From assembly GCA_035635855.1 (NCBI GenBank), contig DASQAF010000049.1, forward strand, positions 248,001-312,000: a stretch of 64,000 bases of DNA, in the 5' to 3' direction. Origin of the DNA: UBA11740 sp035635855 (lineage in GTDB: Bacteria > Acidobacteriota > Blastocatellia > Pyrinomonadales > Pyrinomonadaceae). The notes under the pieces were generated by a model, which worked only from the letters and a program-made list of their open reading frames with translations, did not search any database and was not told the origin of the DNA. The position numbers and the translations under genes are program-made. This document shows positions 8,963 to 16,755 of this stretch, in pieces; positions within the stretch are counted from its first letter, which is position 1, and every line of letters starts with the position of its first letter.

Positions 8963-9358
8963 ATGCCGCATAATTCCAGCCTGCGAAATCGCGTCGGTTT
9001 CTTTTTGGCTTTGCTCTTCATGTTAGGAGCCCTCCTCGCCTGCAGTTCCGGCGCTGCTAAGAAATGCACTGCAACGCTGACGTATGAAGGAAAGACATTT
9101 ACCGGCGAAGACACTTCCGAAGACAAAGCTACCCGCAACGCATGTAACAAATATTGTCGCGAGGCCGATCCGGGCTATGAAGCCATGTATGGAGTCTGGT
9201 TGGATTCACCAGCAGGAAAAGCCGCCGGGCGCCCTTCGAAAGAAGAGGCAATCTTCAAAGACAAGAAGTTGATGGATTATGTGACCGTCACCTGCGCGAA
9301 CGAATGTCTCGCGAAGATCAAAGACGGAAAGGCCAAGGCCGAGACGAAATGTGACTAA
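8963..9358 (+). CDS. Small Cys-rich lipoprotein, function unknown
   Basis: The product has 131 residues. AAGGAG lies 6 bases before the chosen ATG. The signal sequence ends in LLAC near residue 27, a lipobox, so the mature protein should be a lipid-anchored, exported protein. The mature part holds six further cysteines (KKC, NAC, KYC, VTC, NEC, TKC), enough for three disulfides in an oxidising compartment, and is rich in Lys, Glu and Asp. I do not recognise the family. The gene is monocistronic, with its own promoter candidate, and converges on a minus-strand gene only 12 bases away. Confidence 0.8.
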   Translation: MPHNSSLRNRVGFFLALLFMLGALLACSSGAAKKCTATLTYEGKTFTGEDTSEDKATRNACNKYCREADPGYEAMYGVWLDSPAGKAAGRPSKEEAIFKDKKLMDYVTVTCANECLAKIKDGKAKAETKCD

Positions 9359-9370
9359 GGCATTTTAACT

Positions 9371-9964
9371 CTACTGGATCCGAAACGTAGCCATGTCTGC
9401 GAGAGAGTCGCCGATGATGGCGTATTCGCCCGGCACCAACGGTTGGACCGGGCGGATTTGCATGTAGTTTACGAAGAGATATCTATTCTTGCCGGCTTCG
9501 ACGCGCAACCGTTCCAACAAACGATATTCCAACCTCACATTATCGATTTCGAATGGCGCGTAACCTTTGCGTCCCTTCAAAACAGATATCGTGAGTTGGC
9601 GTAATGACTTTTTGCGCGTCAGGCGAACCAGCTGATGCGGAGGCGGGTCCCATTTATCCGCGACGAACACATAAAAGCGAGGGTCGTTGCTCCTGAGCAT
9701 AGTTTCTGCCGTCGGACTTTTCAGATCCACGCGCGTAACCCTGTCCTTTTCGGCCGGAACAAATACATTCAGCGAAGTCATCCCGGGCTCGAATGGCAAC
9801 GGTAGGAGCTTGTTTTCCGCACTCAGATAATAGACTCGCGTCAGATCATTGGGAAGATCCGGATAAGACTTGTCCGGTAAAAACTCCGCAGTCTTCGAAC
9901 TAATAGCCGAGGTAAATAGAGCCGCGCAAAACGCAAGAGAAACGATATTGAGGGATCTTCTCAA
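9371..9964 (-). CDS. Secreted hypothetical protein
   Basis: The product has 197 residues from a TTG start that immediately precedes a signal peptide (RRSLNIVSLAFCAALFTSAIS). No better start codon exists before the signal sequence, and no strong ribosome binding site is visible. The mature part is predicted mostly beta (VYYLSAENKLLPLPFEPG, FYVFVADKWDPPPHQLVRL) and has no cysteines or motif I recognise. It lies 60 bases downstream of the two M16 peptidase genes on the same strand and may be the last gene of their operon. No function is proposed. Confidence 0.65.
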   Translation of the reverse strand: MRRSLNIVSLAFCAALFTSAISSKTAEFLPDKSYPDLPNDLTRVYYLSAENKLLPLPFEPGMTSLNVFVPAEKDRVTRVDLKSPTAETMLRSNDPRFYVFVADKWDPPPHQLVRLTRKKSLRQLTISVLKGRKGYAPFEIDNVRLEYRLLERLRVEAGKNRYLFVNYMQIRPVQPLVPGEYAIIGDSLADMATFRIQ

Positions 9965-10024
9965 GGGTCTGGTGACTCTGGTGCTGAGTTGCCTCCAATC
10001 CCGGTCCGATTTGCCGCAGCGCTG

Positions 10025-11575
10025 CTACTCAAAGACTTTGTCCACCGGCACGATAGTTACATCCGCCGGTTTCACGACAATTTTGTAAGCCTCGATCGCC
10101 TTATCCTCGTCGGTTATCTCTTTCGGCTTCGGGGCATTGTAAGTAATCGGCGAAGGTTTGTTAGTGACGATGGCGTCGCGCAAGCCGGCCGCATCCTTCG
10201 TCACGATGGCAATCTGCATCGAGTTCGATTTCAAATACTGCCGGATAGCGCGGTTGACATCATCCAGAGTCAGCTTCGCGAGTTGCTCGCGCACGTAGGC
10301 AGGAAAATCGGCGATGTGATAGTAGCGGCTATCGAGCGCGTACCCGAGTTGCGCATCCTGCGTCGCCGTCAGCACGTTCACGTACTTTGACAAAAATTCG
10401 CGGGTTGATTCGAAGGCCTCTTTCGACATTCCTTCACGCATCAGCTTGTCGTACTCATAAAGCGCGGCGCGCAAAACGAAATGGCCGTTCTGGGGCTCGA
10501 CCGGGCGAATCCAGATCTGAAAGATTTGTTGCCGGCGGCCAAGATTGGGATCGGGCTGAAACTGAAACATGCCGCGGGGAAAGTATTCGACATAGGAATA
10601 GTCGCCATAGTTCAGACCGCGCGCTTCGCGCAGACGTTGGTAAAGATAGCTGTTACTCGAACGATGCTGGCCGAAGTAGGAAGCGACGACCGCCAGCGCC
10701 GGCCAGTCTTTGTCAGCCCGTGTGACGCTGATCGGAAAGCCCAGCGAGATTCCGGTCGAACGAGTCTCGCGTTGCACAATTTGGATTTTCGTTCCCGGAA
10801 GTTGCGTTGGTGGATCGATCCTGACGGCGCCGGGTTTGCCCGCCGGCAGTTTTTCGAAATCCGTCTGTACCACCTTGGGAAAAATCTCGGGATAGCCGCC
10901 CGCCAGCCCGATCACCAGGTTCGCGCGCGTGTAATTACTCTGATAAAAATCGCGCACGTCTGTGAGCGTCGTTTTCTCGAGTGCGCCCACTGCGCCGATG
11001 TTCTGATGCCCGTAAGGATGTGTGCCCGGGTAAATCATCGTGTAGAGCACTTCCTTCCCCAGTTCCTCGTCATTGCCGCCCCGCAGAGAGTTCTTCAGAT
11101 AATTGATCGCTTCTTCTTTCAAGCGCGCGAAATCGTCTTCGCGAAATCCGGGATCAAGCAGCATCTCGCGAATTAGCGAATAGTACTTGTTAAGATTGTC
11201 GACATGCGTGGTGCCAGAGAAGACCGTCATTTCTTTGTCGACCTGCCATGAGAAAGAAGTGGCCAGCGGATACATGGCGTCGGTAATCTCGGAATAGGTT
11301 TTAGTGCGTGAACCGCCTTCGGCCAGCATTGCCGCCGTCAGCGAAGCCAAACCTTCTTTGCCTTTCGGATCAGCGGCCGATCCTCTCATGAACAGAATTC
11401 GAAACGAGACCAAGGGCGAACGGTTGGGTAACAGGACGGCGTTGTTATCAGCGGAGTTCATATTTGGAGTGCGGCAACTTGTCGCCGCTTTTGATTTCAG
11501 GGTAGCGTTGCCGGTGACGATTGCCATGACGACTAACGCCACGATAACCGCCGGGATCGTTCTTCGAATCATCAT
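10025..11575 (-). CDS. M16-type peptidase homologue lacking the zinc motif (non-catalytic partner)
   Basis: The product has 516 residues. The M16 fold is recognisable (LVSFRILFMRGSAADPKGKEGLASLTAAML at about 55-84; PYGHQNIGAVGALEKTTLTDVRDFYQSNYTRANLVIGLAG near 190-230). The HxxEH site is replaced by LTAAM, so the usual zinc ligands are absent. In many bacteria M16 proteins work as heterodimers of one catalytic and one inert subunit. The gene directly follows a catalytic M16 gene with an ATGA overlap, which fits such a pair. The N-terminus is a signal peptide, so action in the envelope is expected. Residues near 31-40 are encoded by a REP-like unit. Confidence 0.88.
   Translation of the reverse strand: MMIRRTIPAVIVALVVMAIVTGNATLKSKAATSCRTPNMNSADNNAVLLPNRSPLVSFRILFMRGSAADPKGKEGLASLTAAMLAEGGSRTKTYSEITDAMYPLATSFSWQVDKEMTVFSGTTHVDNLNKYYSLIREMLLDPGFREDDFARLKEEAINYLKNSLRGGNDEELGKEVLYTMIYPGTHPYGHQNIGAVGALEKTTLTDVRDFYQSNYTRANLVIGLAGGYPEIFPKVVQTDFEKLPAGKPGAVRIDPPTQLPGTKIQIVQRETRSTGISLGFPISVTRADKDWPALAVVASYFGQHRSSNSYLYQRLREARGLNYGDYSYVEYFPRGMFQFQPDPNLGRRQQIFQIWIRPVEPQNGHFVLRAALYEYDKLMREGMSKEAFESTREFLSKYVNVLTATQDAQLGYALDSRYYHIADFPAYVREQLAKLTLDDVNRAIRQYLKSNSMQIAIVTKDAAGLRDAIVTNKPSPITYNAPKPKEITDEDKAIEAYKIVVKPADVTIVPVDKVFE
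11463..11494. repeat. REP-like half-unit inside the coding region of the inert M16 subunit
   Basis: TTTGGAGTGCGGC and CGCCGCTTTTGA flank a short core and match the left arm of the inverted repeat at 5281-5388. The unit is translated in frame, adding about ten residues just after the signal peptide, a region with no conserved M16 sequence. Confidence 0.6.
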
Positions 11576-12915
11576 TTCGTCACCTCCTTCTTCGTGCTGA
11601 GCGTGACGATGCTGCGATGGTTGTCGACGAAATACTTCCCCGCCATATCGCGAATGTCCTTCGGGGTGATCGTGTCGTACAGTGCAAACAATTTGTCGAT
11701 CGTCTCGGGTGTCCGTCGCAAGCCGATATAGCCGGCCAGCGAACTTGCAATCGCCTCTGAGCTGTTCATCGCTAAAGCGAATTCGTACCGCAGACGCGAA
11801 CGGGTCGAATCAAGCTTCGCTTGTGGGATCGAGTCGGTCGCGTAACGTTTGTAAGTCTCGAGGATTTGCTGTCGGACGTAATCCGTGTCTTTTACGTCTT
11901 TTACTTTCGCGGCCACCAGGAACAATTCAGGATCGGCGCGGTCTTCAAAGGTGTAGGAAAGCGAGTCGAGCTTTTGCTCTTTGAGCACCAGTTTTTGGTA
12001 GAGATCAGAATTCTCGCCGAAGGCAATCGGCGCGAGCAGATCCAACGCGGCCTTGTCTTTCCTGTCCTCTGAATAGGCCGGACCGCGGAACGCGACATAG
12101 ATCAGCGGCAGCGTGTCGGACGGCCAATCAACATGGCCTTCGCGCGGTGCGGTCTGGTCCGGTTCGGCCGGAATGTTGGGAACATAGCTACCGCGCTTCC
12201 AGTCGCCGAAATACTTCTTGACCATCGCTAGCGCCTCGTCGCGCTTAACATCTCCGACCAGCACTATGGTCGTGTATTCGGGCCGATAGTAACGGCCATA
12301 GAATTGCAAACTGTAGTCGTACTGATTCGGGAAGTCTTCAATGTCTTCGATAAACCCCATCGTGGTGTGCGAGTAGGTGTGGCGCTGGTAAGCAGTGGCG
12401 CGCAGCACCTCGTAGGCCTTCTCTTCAGGATCGGCGCTGTTCTTGTTGAACTCGCCCAGCACGGCTTTCGTTTCGGTCTTGAAGGCGTCGGGAGCGTACT
12501 TCAAACGCTGAAAACGATCGGCCTCCAACTCGAGAATCTTGTCCAGATCGTCCTCGGAAAAGACTTCATGATAGACGGTGCGATCGTCGGTCGTGTACGC
12601 ATTTGCATCCGCGCCGGCTTTTTTCAGAATCGCATCCCGTTCCTGTCCGCTATAGTGCTCGCTGCCGCGAAACATCAGGTGCTCGAACAGGTGGGCATAG
12701 CCGCTCTTGCCTTTCTCGATCTCGTTGCGCGAACCCGTTTGCACGACGATATAGAGAGCGACCAGGTTCGGATAATCCGTCGGCACCGTAATCAGCCGCA
12801 GATCATTAGGCAGGTTGTCTATTGTGTAGTCGTAGGCGAATGCTTTGCGTGATTGCTGCGCCAGAGCCAGCAGCGGCAGACAGAAAACCAGCGATGCAAT
12901 GATGAGCAATTTCAT
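11572..12915 (-). CDS. Catalytic M16 zinc peptidase (insulinase family)
   Basis: The product has 447 residues with a signal peptide ending near LALA-QQ (about 18-21). The zinc site is intact: H75-L-F-E78-H79 in GYAHLFEHLMFRG, and the distal glutamate E155 in VLGEF, 76 residues later as in the M16 family. A second M16 domain follows from about 215. The product should be a periplasmic or secreted protease that degrades peptides held in a clam-shell chamber. Its stop overlaps the start of the inert M16 partner (ATGA), so the two are probably made in equal amounts and form a heterodimer. Confidence 0.93.
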   Translation of the reverse strand: MKLLIIASLVFCLPLLALAQQSRKAFAYDYTIDNLPNDLRLITVPTDYPNLVALYIVVQTGSRNEIEKGKSGYAHLFEHLMFRGSEHYSGQERDAILKKAGADANAYTTDDRTVYHEVFSEDDLDKILELEADRFQRLKYAPDAFKTETKAVLGEFNKNSADPEEKAYEVLRATAYQRHTYSHTTMGFIEDIEDFPNQYDYSLQFYGRYYRPEYTTIVLVGDVKRDEALAMVKKYFGDWKRGSYVPNIPAEPDQTAPREGHVDWPSDTLPLIYVAFRGPAYSEDRKDKAALDLLAPIAFGENSDLYQKLVLKEQKLDSLSYTFEDRADPELFLVAAKVKDVKDTDYVRQQILETYKRYATDSIPQAKLDSTRSRLRYEFALAMNSSEAIASSLAGYIGLRRTPETIDKLFALYDTITPKDIRDMAGKYFVDNHRSIVTLSTKKEVTK

Positions 12916-13015
12916 AGAACGAAGCCAGGCTCCTTACTGATATTTTGCGGAGAGAAGTCGAGTATACACGAGTTGAAAACGAGACGCAGCCGGGCAAACA
13001 CGAACCGGAAGCGAA

Positions 13016-13930
13016 TCATTTCTCGTCTTTGCAGGGATTGAACTCACCTTCCAGAATCTGAACTTTCTTCGGACTAACGGTTGGCTTAAGCATCGGTGGG
13101 TAGGCGTCGTTCGGCATGATGTACAACTCTACCTTGAACTCGTCCTGATAGCCCGCGTCAACGGCGATGATCTCGTCTGGCTTGGCCTGACGCAACCTGA
13201 CTAGATAGTCTTTCGCGCAGTCAGCGACTTTCTTCGCTTCCTGGACATGGGCCGATCGGCCTGCGTAGACCAGGATGAAGCCACGAAAGATGGATTTGTC
13301 CTGGTTCGATTCACGTAGTTGTTGAGCGAAGACATCAAGCCTGGAATTGGCGTCTGCATTTGAGGATTTGCTGCCGTATGAATCGAATGGGTGCTGCAGA
13401 AACCGGTTCAGCTGTGCGCCTTCCGGAACCGGAGCCGCGTATTTGTACGCCCCGCACGAGAGCTTTTTCTCGTCTGCTGCGGAACCAGTAAAAGTAACCG
13501 CCTGGATTAGCCCCTCGCGGGTCGTGTACTGGACCCCTTCCTCGGCATCCAGATAGTCGATCTGCGTTTTCTCGATCCCATAGATCTGCTCGAAGGTTCT
13601 GCCTTTAGGCAGGGCATCGGCGAGGTTGATTTCTCTGTTTGATGAAACCCGAATTTCAACGACTGTATTCAGCGGGATGTTCCATCCACCAGGTAAGCCC
13701 TCTTCACAGGCGCCCGAAGAATAGGTAATGGTAGCGATCTCATCTTCGAACCGGTACCCAAAGTCCTCAACGGTGGGCGGGCCCAGGAGGCGCTCGACTT
13801 CAGCGCGGGTCGAATGTAAAGGGACGATTCCTCTCCAGGCTTTAGCGGCGGCGGTCTGAGATATGAACAGAAGGACGCCGGCTACCAGCGCTAATTGTGT
13901 CGCGACTCTAAAATTCAAATTTGATCTCAC
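13016..13930 (-). CDS. Secreted two-domain protein of unknown function, coupled to pncB
   Basis: The product has 304 residues from a GTG at 13930, which overlaps the pncB stop in a GTGA arrangement and directly precedes a signal peptide (NLNFRVATQLALVAGVLLFISQTAAA). An upstream ATG would start inside pncB and was rejected. The N-terminal half contains GIVPLHSTRAEVERLLGPP followed by strands, a pattern like BamE/SmpA-type small lipoprotein folds. The C-terminal half (FILVYAGRSAHVQEAKKVADCAKDYLV and VDAGYQDEFKVELYIMP) has an alternating helix-strand look and no family I can name. The overlap suggests translational coupling with pncB, although a secreted protein has no obvious role in NAD synthesis. 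Confidence 0.75.
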   Translation of the reverse strand: MRSNLNFRVATQLALVAGVLLFISQTAAAKAWRGIVPLHSTRAEVERLLGPPTVEDFGYRFEDEIATITYSSGACEEGLPGGWNIPLNTVVEIRVSSNREINLADALPKGRTFEQIYGIEKTQIDYLDAEEGVQYTTREGLIQAVTFTGSAADEKKLSCGAYKYAAPVPEGAQLNRFLQHPFDSYGSKSSNADANSRLDVFAQQLRESNQDKSIFRGFILVYAGRSAHVQEAKKVADCAKDYLVRLRQAKPDEIIAVDAGYQDEFKVELYIMPNDAYPPMLKPTVSPKKVQILEGEFNPCKDEK

Positions 13931-15384
13931 TTCGCTTGGAGCAACTCTTCGGGGGTCTCTTCCGGCAGTTTCAGTACACTCTCCCAACCTGAATTATCCG
14001 CCCGCATCTGCGCTGTCAATTCGTCGCGCAGTTTGGTCAAGCGGTCGCTCAAGCTGCACGGATAATTTCGCAGATCAGGGAAGCGTTTCATTTGATCCGA
14101 AACGAAGAGCTTCTGCTTTTCGATGGAGGGAATGGGAGAGTGCTGGCCGTTTTCCCAGAACGGCAGTAACAAACTTTCGACAGACGCGGCGCCGGGGATT
14201 TCGACCTCTTCCTCTTCCAGGCCGGTTACATCACCGACATAGTTTCCGTCAGCGTCGCTGCCTCGAAAGACCTGCATGCAACCGGGTAGCGTTGTCTTGT
14301 CGAGCGAGTTCGAATCCTTCAGAGTCGGGCGGCCGTCAATCATGCAGGCTTTGAAGATAACGCCGGCAACGTTCTTAACTTCGCTCGAGAGTTTGGTCCC
14401 GACACCAAAGCCGGCGGCCTCCGGAAACTCTTTGACGATGCGTTGGACCTTCTCGACATCCAGATCGCCGGTAAGATTAGGCCGGAGTCCAAACAACCCG
14501 TTGGCTTCAAAAAAGCGGAGGCACCATTTGCCCAGTTCGGACAGGTCGCCGGAATCGACGCGGAATCCTTTGAAAGCTTTGCGCCGCGCTTCAGTCGAGG
14601 TGGCGGCCATCGCGGCGTGCACCGCGCCCATATACACGTCTATGGTGTCCAGCAACAACGTAGTGCCGTTGGGATTGGCGTCCAACCAGCGTTCGAACGC
14701 GACCTGCTCGAAATGCTTGGGCTGGCCGGTCCTCGGTTCTATTTCCGGGTCGTATAGGTATTCGAGATAAGCCTGTTGCCAGTAATGTGCTTCGGTGCCG
14801 ACCGCGGGAATATCCAGACGGTGCGCGGCTTCCATGTTCGACGTATCGTTAAAGCCGCCGATGAACGCATAGGTCGCAATGTCCACCGCCCGTTCGATGT
14901 CGCCGTTGCGCCGCAGCGAAAAATCCGACAGCCACCGCGACCCCGCCGCCATCCGAAACTGCATCGCCACGCTGGCGGTGGTCATCGGCAAGTCAAAGGC
15001 ATGTTCGAACTTGATTTCCTGGGCCTGGGTCAAACCGAATCTGCCGGTGATGTCCGCGATTGGTTGCTGCGGAAACATGATGGTTCCGGGACGAACCGTG
15101 CGGATGCGTCCCGCAAACTGAATATCTTCTATCGCTTTGGCGAAACGTTGCAGTCCGCCGCGATCCTGTTCCAGAAAGCGCAGCCGCGGTCGATCTATTT
15201 GGCTGTCCACCAGTAAACGCACGAGCCGCTCGTGTCCGAGCACCGGCGCGAACGGGAGCTTGCGCTGAGTGCAATAGAAGGTGGCCGTCATTTCGCTCAG
15301 CGGCTTTCCATGCACGCGCGTTACGTCCTTGTAGGACGCATCGCCCATTGCGGCGTGATATCGGTCAAAGTTCAGCGTACCCAT
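13927..15384 (-). CDS. pncB: Nicotinate phosphoribosyltransferase
   Basis: The product has 485 residues, cytoplasmic. It makes nicotinate mononucleotide from nicotinate and PRPP, with ATP use, in the Preiss-Handler NAD salvage route. The sequence shows the family's N-terminus (TFYCTQRKLPFAPVLGHERLV), a central RRNGDIERAVDIATYAFIGGFNDTSNMEAA region containing the conserved base-binding segment, and GFRVDSGDLSELG, the phosphoribosyl-binding motif. Length is normal. It is the first gene of a minus-strand block and overlaps the next gene by four bases. The nicotinamidase gene, which makes its substrate, lies about 0.5 kb upstream on the same strand. Confidence 0.95.
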   Translation of the reverse strand: MGTLNFDRYHAAMGDASYKDVTRVHGKPLSEMTATFYCTQRKLPFAPVLGHERLVRLLVDSQIDRPRLRFLEQDRGGLQRFAKAIEDIQFAGRIRTVRPGTIMFPQQPIADITGRFGLTQAQEIKFEHAFDLPMTTASVAMQFRMAAGSRWLSDFSLRRNGDIERAVDIATYAFIGGFNDTSNMEAAHRLDIPAVGTEAHYWQQAYLEYLYDPEIEPRTGQPKHFEQVAFERWLDANPNGTTLLLDTIDVYMGAVHAAMAATSTEARRKAFKGFRVDSGDLSELGKWCLRFFEANGLFGLRPNLTGDLDVEKVQRIVKEFPEAAGFGVGTKLSSEVKNVAGVIFKACMIDGRPTLKDSNSLDKTTLPGCMQVFRGSDADGNYVGDVTGLEEEEVEIPGAASVESLLLPFWENGQHSPIPSIEKQKLFVSDQMKRFPDLRNYPCSLSDRLTKLRDELTAQMRADNSGWESVLKLPEETPEELLQAK

Positions 15385-15586
15385 AGCGCGGAAATGATAT
15401 CACGGCCGGTCAGAGAGGGCCGAGAACCGAGGCTTTCCCAGCTTGGCGCAGAGGGTCGTCAGGAGTATCCTTTGATTCTCTCCTGAAAGACTTGCCGGAC
15501 ACCCCCCGGACGGCAGCAATAGCTAACCCCAAATAACTAACACCTGATCACGGGTGAATATGAGCGAACTGAAAGGAGTTCATGAC

Positions 15587-15820
15587 GTGAAGCGAACGAA
15601 CGTTCTTCTGAGATTTGGTTTGGCGTTGATTATTTGTCTGGGAACTTTTGCCGCGGTGAGCCCCGCCTCTGGCCGTGGGAACCGGTGTACCGACAGATGC
15701 GCTGACGTGTACCGTGTGAAAAAAGATGCGTGCCGGCTGATACCGTTCAAGAATGAACGTAAGATCTGCGAACGACGGGCCAAAGAAGCCAAAAATGATT
15801 GCAAGCATCGATGTCGGTAG
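15587..15820 (+). CDS. Tiny secreted peptide with symmetric six-cysteine spacing
   Basis: The product has 77 residues from a GTG at 15587, 8 bases after AAAGGAG; an in-frame ATG at 15554 is further from that site. A signal peptide (about 1-29, VLLRFGLALIICLGTFAAVSPASG) leaves a basic peptide of about 48 residues. Its six cysteines are spaced C-X3-C-X10-C-X11-C-X10-C-X3-C, a mirror-symmetric pattern. CX3C pairs at both ends of two helices recall alpha-hairpin peptides held by disulfides, so a small disulfide-locked helical hairpin is plausible. It lies between two minus-strand NAD salvage genes on the opposite strand. The function is unknown; an antimicrobial, inhibitor or structural role could all fit. 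Confidence 0.75.
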   Translation: MKRTNVLLRFGLALIICLGTFAAVSPASGRGNRCTDRCADVYRVKKDACRLIPFKNERKICERRAKEAKNDCKHRCR

Positions 15821-15846
15821 TCAGTGAGCAGCGAGCAGTGAGCAAT

Positions 15847-16437
15847 TTACTCTCCCGCTCCGGTCGCTTTCTTCACGCTGCCGACGATTTCGGCTCCGGC
15901 ATTACTCATTTCTTCGATCGCTTTCGCGCCGTCGTTTGGATCTAAGTTAACGGCGCGCATGTCGTCGGCCAGCGCCTTTACTTCAAAGCCTTCGCGCAGT
16001 GCATCGAGCACCGTGTGCTTGACGCAATAGTCCGTGGCTAAACCGCCCACCCAAACTTGTTCCACTTCCTCTTCGCGCAGCAAGCGCGCCAGGTCGGTGC
16101 CGTCAAATCCGGAATAGCCGTCCGCACTTTCATCTATGCCTTTCGAAATAATTGTGATGCGTGGATCGTCGAGCAGGTCCGGATGAAACTCGGCTCCGTG
16201 TGTTCCAGCAACACAGTGCACGGGCCAGGTGCCACCGTACGTGGCGAAGTGTTTTGTCCTGGCTGTGTGCCAATCGCGAGTCTTGAAAACAGATTCTCCA
16301 CGATCGAGGAACTCGTTCATCAACTTGTTGAGTGGCGCCACGACTTTGTCCCCGTCCGCCACTGCCAGGGATCCGCCAGGGCAGAAATCGTTCTGCACAT
16401 CGACTACGATCAAAGCTTTCTTTTTTGCGTTGGACAT
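15847..16437 (-). CDS. pncA: Nicotinamidase (isochorismatase-like hydrolase)
   Basis: The product has 196 residues from the ATG at 16437, 6 bases after GAGGG; a longer frame upstream has no supporting signal. It hydrolyses nicotinamide to nicotinate and ammonia. The catalytic triad is visible: D13 in VVDVQNDF, K99 in ISKG and C138 in GLATDYCVKHT, the same spacing as in characterised PncA. Metal-site residues D55, H57, H63 and H74 are in RDWHTARTKHF and WPVHC. Together with pncB next door it turns nicotinamide into nicotinate mononucleotide. Confidence 0.95.
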   Translation of the reverse strand: MSNAKKKALIVVDVQNDFCPGGSLAVADGDKVVAPLNKLMNEFLDRGESVFKTRDWHTARTKHFATYGGTWPVHCVAGTHGAEFHPDLLDDPRITIISKGIDESADGYSGFDGTDLARLLREEEVEQVWVGGLATDYCVKHTVLDALREGFEVKALADDMRAVNLDPNDGAKAIEEMSNAGAEIVGSVKKATGAGE

Positions 16438-16591
16438 ATATGACCCTCGAAAATACAGCCCTCGAAAAGTGTTTAGAGTCGGGCTACTGCCGACCAAGCG
16501 GGCGGTAACCCGCTTCTAAACAGAAATCAAATTCACCTGACTTAGATTAGCTCCAGGGCAGAAGTGCTGCAACGCCCCAGGGAAAAATTCA

Positions 16592-16620
16592 TTGACATTG
16601 GCTGTGATTCTAGATAGAAG
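16592..16620 (+). promoter_or_regulatory. Candidate sigma-70 promoter for the first sortilin-like BNR gene
   Basis: A perfect TTGACA (16592-16597) is followed after 17 bases by TAGAAG (16615-16620). The start codon is about 135 bases downstream. The leader contains a short GCTCCC/GGGAG stem and ends in AGAGGTG, 5 bases before the ATG. Confidence 0.5.
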
Positions 16621-16755
16621 CATTTTCGCCGTAGAGGATTTCCCACCAGAAAGAGTGACTGGGCGCGGCTCCCAAAGGGAGAGGGAGTTAATCCGCTTTC
16701 TAGCGCATGGACCGGCTTTTAAGCTCTACAAAACGAATCTCTGAGAGGTGCCCGC

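Noticed and set aside
13931..13987. ATG start at 13987 for the protein after pncB
   Set aside because: It would place 19 hydrophilic residues before the signal peptide; the GTG at 13930 is coupled to the pncB stop.
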